From Chloroflexota bacterium (GTDB lineage Bacteria; Chloroflexota; Limnocylindria; Limnocylindrales; CSP1-4), in assembly GCA_017881985.1 (NCBI GenBank), contig JADGQH010000072.1, positions 1 to 12,570 of the forward strand: a stretch of DNA of 12,570 bases, in the 5' to 3' direction. The position numbers and the translations under genes are program-made. The notes under the pieces were generated by a model. It made no database searches. It was not told the DNA's origin and worked only from the letters and a program-made list of their open reading frames with translations. Of the stretch, positions 7,662 through 12,570 are shown one piece after another (the first letter of the stretch is position 1; every line of letters begins with the position of its first letter).

Positions 7662-7687
7662 CGGGCTGGACGCGGCCGGGAGCCCGG
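7661..7687 (-). promoter_or_regulatory. Hairpin at the recF start codon
   Basis: CCGGGCT (7661-7667) and AGCCCGG (7681-7687) are perfect 7-base inverted arms separated by 13 bases. In the minus-strand transcript the 3' arm ends on the G of the recF GTG start and covers the place where a ribosome-binding site would be. No T-run follows, so it is not a standard terminator. It could lower recF translation relative to dnaN; that effect is inferred. Confidence 0.45.
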
Positions 7688-7701
7688 TTGCGCGGCCGCC
7701 G

Positions 7702-8820
7702 TTACGAGGTGGTCCGGACCGGCATGACCACGTGCGTGTAGTCGCGCCCGTCCGCCGGCCGGAAGACGCCCGGAGAGAGCGGCCCGTTCAGCTCGATCAC
7801 GAAGCGATCCGCGTCCACATTCTGGAGCGCGTCGCTGAGGTAGCGGGCATTGAAGGCGATCGTCGTGCCGTCTCCCTCGATGGTCGCGTCGACCAGGCCC
7901 CGGTGGTCGCCGACCTCGGCCGCGGCCGCCACGAGGACCTGGGCAGCTCCGTCGGGCGCAACCTGCATCCGGACGATGTTCGCCGACGAGCTGGCGATAA
8001 ATCCGGCCAGCCGCACGGCCTTGAGGAGGTCGTCCCGGTCCACCTCGACGCGCGTCGCGTGCGTCGTCGGCAGGACCTGCTGATAGTTGGGGAACTGGCC
8101 GTCGATGAGTCTGCTCACGACGTCGATGCCCTCGACGTGGAAAAGGATCTGGTTCTTCTGTGGCGAGAGGATCAGCTCGACCGGGTCGTCCGTGTCGGCC
8201 AGCACGCGGGCGAGCTCCGCATACGAGCGGGCGGGGACCACGATGCTGGTCTCCTCGACCGCGTCGAGCGTCGGGATCGTGGTGATCGCGATCCGGTAGT
8301 TGTCGGCCGCGGCGAGGGTGAGCCGATCGCCCTCGAACCGGGTGAGGACGCCCGTGAGGATGGGCCGAGCCTCGTCGGAGGCGGCCGCGAAGGTCACCTC
8401 GGACAGGGCCCGCCGCAGGACGCGCTGGCTGATCCGGGTGGTGGGGCGCTCGCCCGCCGCGGGGATCGCCGGGAACTCGTCGGCGTCGATGCCGCGCAGG
8501 GTCGTCTCGAAGTGGCCCGCCCGGAGGAAGAGGCGGTCGCCGTTGCGGACCTCGAGGTCGACGCGCTCCTGGGACGGAAGGCCGCCGACGATCTCGGCGA
8601 AGAGGCGGGCGGGAACCGTGATCGCGCCATCGGATTCGATCCGCCCCGGGACCCAGTACGTGATCCCGATCTCCAGGTTGGTCGCGGTCAGCTTGAGGCC
8701 GGCGTCCTCGGTCCGGAGAAGCACGTTGGCGAGGACGGGCAGCGTGCTGCGCCCGGAGACGGCGTGGCCCACGACGGAGAGACCGCGCGCAAGGTTCTCG
8801 CAGATAACGGAGAGGTTCAC
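7702..8820 (-). CDS. dnaN: DNA polymerase III beta subunit (sliding clamp)
   Basis: The protein of 372 residues is a full three-domain beta clamp, which encircles DNA and tethers polymerase III and repair enzymes. Recognisable family segments include the start NLSVICENLARGLSVVGHAV and SGRSTLPVLANVLLRTED. The middle domain has RPILTGVLTRFEGDRLTLAAADNYRIA, then the VSRLIDGQFPNYQQVLP block. It ends with the conserved clamp terminus YTHVVMPVRTTS, which keeps the MPVR peptide-binding motif. The start is GTG at 8820, chosen because the clamp fold begins there and GGAG lies ten bases upstream; no ATG, GTG or TTG lies immediately upstream of it in frame, and the open frame further up crosses origin-like sequence. 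It lies downstream of dnaA across a 440-bp spacer. Confidence 0.97.
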   Translation of the reverse strand: MNLSVICENLARGLSVVGHAVSGRSTLPVLANVLLRTEDAGLKLTATNLEIGITYWVPGRIESDGAITVPARLFAEIVGGLPSQERVDLEVRNGDRLFLRAGHFETTLRGIDADEFPAIPAAGERPTTRISQRVLRRALSEVTFAAASDEARPILTGVLTRFEGDRLTLAAADNYRIAITTIPTLDAVEETSIVVPARSYAELARVLADTDDPVELILSPQKNQILFHVEGIDVVSRLIDGQFPNYQQVLPTTHATRVEVDRDDLLKAVRLAGFIASSSANIVRMQVAPDGAAQVLVAAAAEVGDHRGLVDATIEGDGTTIAFNARYLSDALQNVDADRFVIELNGPLSPGVFRPADGRDYTHVVMPVRTTS

Positions 8821-8880
8821 AGGTACGTCACTCCGGGTGCTCGGGACAGGGGCGGACGGGGAAGGTCCGGCCGGCCGGGA

Positions 8881-8940
8881 CACGATCGATTCGTGGTTTG
8901 GTGCATGGTCGCATATCGAGTCATCACCGTCGTCATCATG
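8881..8940. other. Low-GC tract, candidate DNA unwinding element
   Basis: Counting bases gives 31 G or C of 60 (52%), well below the surrounding 70% or so, making it the lowest-GC part of the dnaA-dnaN spacer. It includes TCATCACCGTCGTCATCATG with a visible three-base rhythm. It lies about 200 bp from the main DnaA boxes, so a role in strand opening is a guess from composition and position. Confidence 0.35.
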
Positions 8941-8957
8941 GTGTTGACGGCGTGGAC

Positions 8958-8977
8958 CGACGCGCTCCGACGCGCTC
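8958..8977. repeat. 10-bp tandem duplication in the origin region
   Basis: CGACGCGCTC occurs twice head to tail with no spacer. The ten-base period is close to one helical turn, so both copies face the same side of DNA. It could bind an origin factor or be a chance slippage product. Confidence 0.6.
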
Positions 8978-9050
8978 GAGCGACCGGTGCAGGAGCGGCG
9001 TCCGAAGGGGGACAAGCGGGCGCGTCCGGCGGAGAGGCTCTGGGCCGAGG

Positions 9051-9059
9051 TGTGGACAG
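9051..9059 (-). promoter_or_regulatory. Weak DnaA box, inverted
   Basis: The minus strand reads CTGTCCACA, two mismatches from TTATCCACA but with the TCCACA core intact. It faces the three plus-strand boxes about 90 bp away. Confidence 0.45.
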
Positions 9060-9086
9060 GCAGCGCCTCCACCGAACGAAGCACGC

Positions 9087-9098
9087 AGCGACGTCGCT
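9087..9098. repeat. 12-bp perfect palindrome in the origin region
   Basis: AGCGACGTCGCT is its own reverse complement. It lies between the inverted box and the main box cluster. It may be a protein-binding site or a product of GC-rich composition. Confidence 0.5.
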
Positions 9099-9143
9099 CG
9101 AGGGTCCGGCGATCCCCCGCGAGACACCCGCCGCGCGGGGGCA

Positions 9144-9152
9144 TTGTCCACA
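9144..9152 (+). promoter_or_regulatory. DnaA box 1
   Basis: TTGTCCACA differs from the TTATCCACA consensus at one position. It is the first of three boxes in the same orientation; the next begins 20 bp downstream. Confidence 0.75.
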
Positions 9153-9163
9153 CGCCGACCGGG

Positions 9164-9172
9164 TTTTCCACC
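9164..9172 (+). promoter_or_regulatory. DnaA box 2 (weaker)
   Basis: TTTTCCACC differs from TTATCCACA at positions 3 and 9. Its spacing (20 bp from box 1 and 21 bp to box 3, about two helical turns each) supports it as a genuine site despite the mismatches. Confidence 0.6.
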
Positions 9173-9184
9173 GATTCCGGGGAT

Positions 9185-9193
9185 TTTTCCACA
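9185..9193 (+). promoter_or_regulatory. DnaA box 3
   Basis: TTTTCCACA differs from TTATCCACA at one position and is the variant seen in many high-GC and phage origins. It is the box nearest dnaA, 68 bp from its stop codon. Confidence 0.75.
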
Positions 9194-9260
9194 CACTGGG
9201 TCGCCAGCGGCCACGTTCGCGCCGGGGCGGAAGCCCTCAGGACACGCGGTGGGCCGCGTG

Positions 9261-10628
9261 TCAGTCGGCGTAGATCAGCTCGCGGACCGCGGCGATGTCG
9301 CGGCGCATCTCGTCGTTGATCGCCGCCTCCCGGTTGATCTTGTCGTAGGCGTGGAGCACCGTCGAGTGGTCGCGCCCGCCGAGCTCCGCGCCGATTCGCA
9401 GGAGGGAGACATCCGTCTCCTCGCGCATCAGGAACATGGCGATCTGGCGGGGCGTCACGATCGCCTTGTCGCGCTTCTGGCCGCGCAGCGCGTCGAGCCC
9501 GACCCCGTAGTAGTCGGCCACCGCGCGGGCGATCTTCTCGGTCGTGACCTGGCGCTTCTTGGGGTTGTAGAGGACGTTCGAGAGGACCGCCTGGGCGAGC
9601 TCGATCGTGATCGGCATCGCGCCCATGCTCGCGTAGGCGACGACGCGGTTGAGCGCGCCCTCGAGCTCGCGGATGTTGCTGACGACCTTGCGCGCAATGA
9701 ACTCGATCACGTCCGAGCCGATCGGCACGGCCGAGTCCTCGGCCTTGGCGCGCAGGATGGCGATCCGCGTCTCGAGGTCCGGCGCGGTCAGGTCGGCGAT
9801 CAGGCCCCACTCGAACCGGCTCCGCAGCCGCTCCTCGAGGGTGATGATCTGCTTCGGCGGGCGGTCCGAGGAGAGGACGATCTGCTTGCCGTCCTCGTGG
9901 ATCGCGTTGAACGTGTGGAAGAACTCCTCCTGGGTCCGCTCCTTGTCGGCGATGAACTGGATGTCGTCGATCAGGAGCAGGTCGATGCGCCGGTAGCGAC
10001 CGCGGAAGTCGTCGATCCGGCCCTGCTGGATGCTGGTGATGAACTCGTTGGTGAACTTCTCGCTCGTGGCGTAGACGACGCGCTTGCGCGGGAAGCGAGC
10101 CACGACCGCGTTCCCGATGGCGTGCATCAGGTGGGTCTTGCCCAGGCCCACGCCGCCGTAGAGGAACAGCGGGTTGTAGGCATGGCCGGGACGCTCCGCC
10201 ACCGAGAGCGCCGCGGCATGGGCCAGGCGGTTGGCGGACCCCACGATGAAGTTCGAGAACGTGTAGCGCGGATTGACGTTGGCGGCCGAGCCGTCACCAC
10301 CGACACGGGTGGGCTCGACCCGGACCTCGTGCGCTGCCGCCGCCGCGACGACGCCATCCACCCCCGGCTCGGCGACGCCCGCGTCCGCTCGCACCACGAA
10401 CTCGACGGCCACGCTGTAGCCGACGATCCGGGCGAGCGTCTGCGAGATCAGGGATCGATAGCGCGTCTCGAGCCAGTCCTTCGCGAACCCGTTGGGGACC
10501 GCGATGCGGAAGCGCGTGTCGTCGACCTCGACCAGGGCCGTATGCCGCAGCCACGTCTCGAAGTTGGCCGGCGACAGGGCGACCTGGAGCTCTCCGAGGG
10601 CCGCGCGCCAGATGTGTCGTGTATCCAA
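9261..10628 (-). CDS. dnaA: Chromosomal replication initiator DnaA
   Basis: This 455-residue DnaA has all four domains. Domain I begins with WRAALGELQVALSPANFETWL. A short low-complexity linker lies at about 83-118. The AAA+ domain has Walker A GGVGLGKTH at 158-166, Walker B LLLIDDIQF at 217-225 and RLRSRF near 267-272. Domain IV carries the DNA-binding signature GGRDHSTVLHAYDKI at 417-431, which contacts the 9-mer boxes. The start is assigned to TTG at 10628 because domain I homology begins immediately after it and no ATG or GTG lies near in frame; AGGG nine bases upstream is a modest ribosome-binding site. The open frame continues to 10880, but those codons look non-coding. It heads the leftward replication-repair cluster. 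Confidence 0.96.
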   Translation of the reverse strand: MDTRHIWRAALGELQVALSPANFETWLRHTALVEVDDTRFRIAVPNGFAKDWLETRYRSLISQTLARIVGYSVAVEFVVRADAGVAEPGVDGVVAAAAAHEVRVEPTRVGGDGSAANVNPRYTFSNFIVGSANRLAHAAALSVAERPGHAYNPLFLYGGVGLGKTHLMHAIGNAVVARFPRKRVVYATSEKFTNEFITSIQQGRIDDFRGRYRRIDLLLIDDIQFIADKERTQEEFFHTFNAIHEDGKQIVLSSDRPPKQIITLEERLRSRFEWGLIADLTAPDLETRIAILRAKAEDSAVPIGSDVIEFIARKVVSNIRELEGALNRVVAYASMGAMPITIELAQAVLSNVLYNPKKRQVTTEKIARAVADYYGVGLDALRGQKRDKAIVTPRQIAMFLMREETDVSLLRIGAELGGRDHSTVLHAYDKINREAAINDEMRRDIAAVRELIYAD

Positions 10629-10878
10629 ACGGACGACCCTGCATGACTCGGGCCTGGGGGCCCGGCGGTACTCGGTGGCCGGTTCCGGGGCAGCACGAAC
10701 TGGACCAGGAACCACTGAATCGACACACGGCGGGACTGCCCAGCAGGCTGAGCGACCGCTCCTGGGCGGCCCCCGGCGTCGCCCGGAGGTTGCCCGCAGG
10801 CGTCCCGGCGACCGTGGGCCGACGCATGGTAGCACCGCCCGGACCGGCCCCGCAAGGCAATGTGTCACCCAAACCGGC

Positions 10879-10895
10879 ATACTCCCTGGGAGTAT
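10879..10895. promoter_or_regulatory. Perfect palindrome, candidate operator
   Basis: ATACTCCC-T-GGGAGTAT has two perfect 8-base arms around one central base. On the minus strand TATACT (10891-10896) matches the -10 consensus at five of six positions and points toward dnaA, although no good -35 lies 16-18 bp upstream. A dimeric regulator here could block dnaA transcription or act between the two divergent units. The regulator is unknown. Confidence 0.5.
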
Positions 10896-10958
10896 ATCGA
10901 GACCTGGCCGCCGGGCCCCATTGCGCCCTCCGAGCGCCCCCGGCGAGGGGGACGCCGT

Positions 10959-10987
10959 TTGACACCCCGGAGGGGACCTTCCATAAT
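10959..10987 (+). promoter_or_regulatory. Sigma70-type promoter of the rpmH operon
   Basis: TTGACA at 10959-10964 is a perfect -35, and CATAAT at 10982-10987 matches the -10 at five of six positions with an ideal 17-bp spacer. Transcription should start near 10994, leaving about 105 bases of leader before rpmH. It likely drives rpmH, rnpA, yidD and yidC. Confidence 0.85.
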
Positions 10988-11099
10988 CGCGCGGCGTTGA
11001 CGTGCCCTTCGCCTTCGTGCGGGCGGCGCGTCCACGTGCCTTCTGGGGGCGAAACGACCGAAACCCCTGGGGCCGGACGGTTGAGGATCACGACACCCG

Positions 11100-11234
11100 A
11101 TGAAGCAGACCTATCAGCCGAAGAAGCGCCATCGCGCCAAGGAGCACGGCTTCCGCGCCCGGATGAAGACGACCGGGGGTCGCCGGGTTCTTGCCGCGCG
11201 CCGCGCCCGGGGCCGGAAGCAGCTGACGGCCTGA
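11100..11234 (+). CDS. rpmH: Large ribosomal subunit protein bL34
   Basis: This 44-residue, very basic protein has the L34 signature: MKQTYQPKKRHRAKEHGFRARM followed by TTGGRRVLAARRARGRKQLTA. L34 sits near the exit-tunnel side of the 50S subunit and binds 23S rRNA. It starts at ATG 11100; GAGGA about 12 bases upstream is a somewhat distant ribosome-binding site. It is the first gene after the strong promoter and is followed by rnpA after 35 bp, the near-universal bacterial order next to dnaA. Confidence 0.97.
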   Translation: MKQTYQPKKRHRAKEHGFRARMKTTGGRRVLAARRARGRKQLTA

Positions 11235-11269
11235 CGCCGACCTCGGGCCGCGACAACCGGCGGCTCGCG

Positions 11270-11605
11270 ATGCTCACCCGGCCGGCGGACTTCACGGCGC
11301 TCCAGGCGTCGAGGACCACTCGGTCCCATCCGCTGATGACCGCCCGGTTTCGACGGACCGACCTCGACCAGGTTCGCTTCGGCTTCGCCACCGGACGGGC
11401 GGTGGGGGGAGCCGTGATCAGGAACCGGACGCGCCGCCGCCTCCGGGAAGCGCTCAGGGTGATGGCGCCCTCGTTCCAGCCGGGCTGGGACGTGCTCATC
11501 ATCGCTCGACCCGCGCTCGTGGCGGCGGACCACCGGACGCTCGTCGAGGTACTGGAACGGCTCCTCCGGCGCGGAGGGGTCCTCGGAGGATCGACGCCCT
11601 CGTGA
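11270..11605 (+). CDS. rnpA: Ribonuclease P protein component
   Basis: The 111-residue product is the protein subunit of RNase P, which with the catalytic RNA trims tRNA 5' leaders. The diagnostic RNR motif is present in GGAVIRNRTRRRLREAL at about 47-63, and the N-terminal RPADFTALQ matches the usual RxxDF element that contacts pre-tRNA. The C-terminal half, WDVLIIARPALVAADHRTLVEVLERLL, matches the conserved end of the fold. ATG at 11270 is chosen. It leaves a very short N-terminus, so a start nearer the rpmH stop (a CTG at 11231 is the only other candidate, and a poor one) cannot be excluded. The stop overlaps the yidD start (GTGA). Confidence 0.93.
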   Translation: MLTRPADFTALQASRTTRSHPLMTARFRRTDLDQVRFGFATGRAVGGAVIRNRTRRRLREALRVMAPSFQPGWDVLIIARPALVAADHRTLVEVLERLLRRGGVLGGSTPS

Positions 11606-11808
11606 AGCGGATCGGGATCGGGCTCATCCGGCTCTACCGAACCGTGTTCGCGTGGCTCCCGTCGAGCTGCCGGTTCTATCCCACCTGCTCGCACTACACG
11701 GAGCAGGCCATCCAGAAATACGGCCTTCTCCGGGGAGGCTGGATGGGAGCGCGGCGCATCGCCCGCTGCCACCCATGGAACCCCGGTGGCTATGACCCGG
11801 TCCGCTAG
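11602..11808 (+). CDS. yidD: Membrane protein insertion efficiency factor YidD
   Basis: This 68-residue protein matches the YidD family: GIGLIRLYRTVFAWLPSSCRFYPTCSHYTEQAIQKYG followed by GARRIARCHPWNPGGYDPV. The three conserved cysteines (SCRFYPTCS and ARCHPW) and the HPWNPGGYDPV ending are intact. YidD is a small, inner-face membrane-associated protein that assists YidC-dependent insertion. The start is GTG at 11602, overlapping the rnpA stop by four bases; GGAGG at 11585-11589 gives a ribosome-binding site at a slightly long distance. The order rnpA-yidD-yidC is standard and its stop adjoins the yidC ribosome-binding site. Confidence 0.96.
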   Translation: MKRIGIGLIRLYRTVFAWLPSSCRFYPTCSHYTEQAIQKYGLLRGGWMGARRIARCHPWNPGGYDPVR

Positions 11809-11814
11809 GTGAGG
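11807..11814 (+). promoter_or_regulatory. Ribosome-binding site that selects the yidC start
   Basis: AGGTGAGG overlaps the yidD stop and lies nine bases before GTG 11824. The competing in-frame GTG at 11809 is inside this motif and has no comparable site in front, so 11824 is preferred. Confidence 0.6.
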
Positions 11815-11823
11815 CAGCTCCAC

Positions 11824-12570
11824 GTGTCGCTCCCCCGTCCGCGCCGCGAGCTGCTGCTCCCGCTCCTCCTGATCGTCGGAGTGGCGCTCCTCGTGGCTGC
11901 CTGCAGCCCCTCGGGGATCGTCCCGGTCGGCAGCGGCGGGGTTGCCGCCACGGCAGCGCCGAAGCCGCCGCTCACCCCGGCGCAGCCGGGCGCCGACCCG
12001 GTCTCGCTGATGGCCTGGATCTTCAATCCGATCTTCCAGCTCCTGTACATCCTGCTGGTCTGGCTCCAGAAGGTGACCGGCGACGTCGGCGTCGCGATCA
12101 TCCTGATGACGCTGATCGTGCGGGCGGCGCTCATCCCGCTCTTCCGCCGCCAGATCGTCTCGACGAAGCGGATGCAGCTGATCCAGCCCGAGCTCAAGGA
12201 GCTCCAGAAACGCTACAAGGGGGATCGGGCCAAGTACAGCGCGGCCCAGATGGAACTCTTCAAGGAGCGTGGGGTCAACCCGGCGTCCGGATGCCTGCCC
12301 CTGCTCCTCCAGCTCCCACTCCTGATGATCATCTACTCGGTGATCAGCCAGGGCCTGACGAACCCGGACCCCCACGCGATGTTCAGCTTCTTCGGGCTCC
12401 ACCTCGTGGACTACACGTGCGTCAACGGCGTCGGCGGCGCAGCCGGCGCCGCCGTTGACCTCTACAAGCCCTGCATCAACACCACCGTCGCCTGGCTCGG
12501 GAACCTCGACGTCTCGAGGCCCTGGACGCTGTTCCCCAGCGTGGCGTTCCTGAGCTGGTTCAGCGTCCTG
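11824..12570 (+). CDS. yidC: Membrane protein insertase YidC (3' end beyond window)
   Basis: The frame is open to the window edge, giving 249 residues of a YidC/Oxa1 insertase. It begins with a basic N-terminus and a hydrophobic signal ending in the lipobox VAAC (Cys27), as in single-membrane bacteria. The first core helix, VGVAIILMTLIVRAALIPL, keeps the conserved groove arginine (Arg100). A charged cytoplasmic helical loop follows (MQLIQPELKELQKRYKGD), then the NPASGCLPLLLQLPLL motif of the second helix. The large periplasmic domain of proteobacterial YidC is absent. The extracytoplasmic loop after helix two is longer than usual and holds Cys199 and Cys217. The remaining helices lie outside the window. 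GTG 11809 is an alternative start. Confidence 0.94.
   Translation, partial: MSLPRPRRELLLPLLLIVGVALLVAACSPSGIVPVGSGGVAATAAPKPPLTPAQPGADPVSLMAWIFNPIFQLLYILLVWLQKVTGDVGVAIILMTLIVRAALIPLFRRQIVSTKRMQLIQPELKELQKRYKGDRAKYSAAQMELFKERGVNPASGCLPLLLQLPLLMIIYSVISQGLTNPDPHAMFSFFGLHLVDYTCVNGVGGAAGAAVDLYKPCINTTVAWLGNLDVSRPWTLFPSVAFLSWFSVL

Larger units (their letters stand above)
8821..9260. other. oriC: Probable replication origin (oriC), dnaA-dnaN spacer
   Basis: This 440-bp gene-free stretch lies between dnaA and dnaN, the commonest bacterial oriC location. It contains a cluster of three DnaA-box-like 9-mers on the plus strand (9144-9193), one weaker box on the minus strand (9051-9059), a 12-bp palindrome (9087-9098), a 10-bp tandem duplication (8958-8977), and a relatively low-GC tract (8881-8940). 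Open frames through it show no recognisable protein and are compositional. The boxes are less perfect than the TTATCCACA consensus, as is common in high-GC genomes. The alternative origin location, upstream of dnaA at 10629-11099, shows no boxes. Confidence 0.75.
10629..11099. other. Gene-free divergent region between dnaA and rpmH
   Basis: This 471-bp stretch separates the leftward dnaA cluster from the rightward rpmH cluster. It holds a strong rpmH promoter (10959-10987), a perfect 17-bp palindrome (10879-10895) that overlaps a -10-like TATACT facing dnaA, and an imperfect stem in the dnaA leader (10739-10766, arms CCCAG/CTGGG and GAGC/GCTC). No DnaA boxes and no credible small gene were seen. 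If dnaA starts from the palindrome region, its mRNA has an untranslated leader of about 250 bases. Confidence 0.7.

Noticed and set aside
8817..9194. Minus-strand open frame of 125 codons across the dnaA-dnaN spacer
   Set aside because: It overlaps the DnaA boxes and the dnaN start, has no recognisable domain, and is rich in Arg/Pro/Ser as expected from out-of-frame GC-rich DNA.
10997..11025. Second rpmH promoter with TTGACG as -35
   Set aside because: No -10-like hexamer lies 16-18 bp downstream; the upstream TTGACA/CATAAT pair is far better.
10294..12402. Minus-strand open frame of 702 codons opposite rpmH-yidC
   Set aside because: It is antisense to four well-recognised genes and has shadow-type composition.

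Overview
The window is a replication-origin neighbourhood from a high-GC bacterium, roughly 70% G+C by eye. Gene content fits a deep-branching member of Chloroflexota (Limnocylindria/Ellin6529-like); Actinobacteriota is the main alternative. The lineage is inferred from protein style, the recF-dciA order and a YidC with a lipoprotein-type signal, which suggests a single-membrane cell. No rRNA, tRNA, CRISPR array or insertion sequence was seen.

Left block (2-3071, plus strand): three envelope-glycosylation genes overlap by stop/start. They are the C-terminal part of a polytopic membrane protein resembling GT-C glycosyltransferases, a DUF2723 (TMEM260-like) membrane protein, and a family-2 (DPM-synthase-like) glycosyltransferase. 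The block ends in three 20-bp tandem repeats that lie between converging genes.

Middle block (3168-10628, minus strand): reading leftward from the origin the order is dnaA, an origin-like spacer, dnaN, recF, dciA (DUF721), a 772-residue membrane protein, and a bifunctional nuclease (DUF151). The 772-residue protein has a PP2C-type phosphatase fold that has lost its metal-binding motifs. A transmembrane helix follows it, then a probably extracytoplasmic repeat/propeller domain. The dnaA-dnaN spacer (8821-9260) holds three same-strand DnaA-box-like 9-mers spaced 20 and 21 bp, one weak inverted box, a palindrome, a short tandem repeat and a lower-GC tract, so it is the best oriC candidate.

Right block (10629-12570, plus strand): a gene-free divergent region carries a strong sigma70-type promoter for rpmH and a perfect palindrome that may control dnaA. 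It is followed by rpmH, rnpA, yidD and yidC, and yidC runs off the window end.

Functionally, the core is the classic rpmH-dnaA origin cluster: initiator, sliding clamp, repair ATPase and helicase-loader on one side; ribosomal protein L34, RNase P protein and the membrane insertion proteins YidD and YidC on the other. Both flanking blocks next to the origin are transcribed in the direction of fork movement; the glycosylation block further left would be transcribed head-on. The least described item is the pseudophosphatase-propeller membrane protein.
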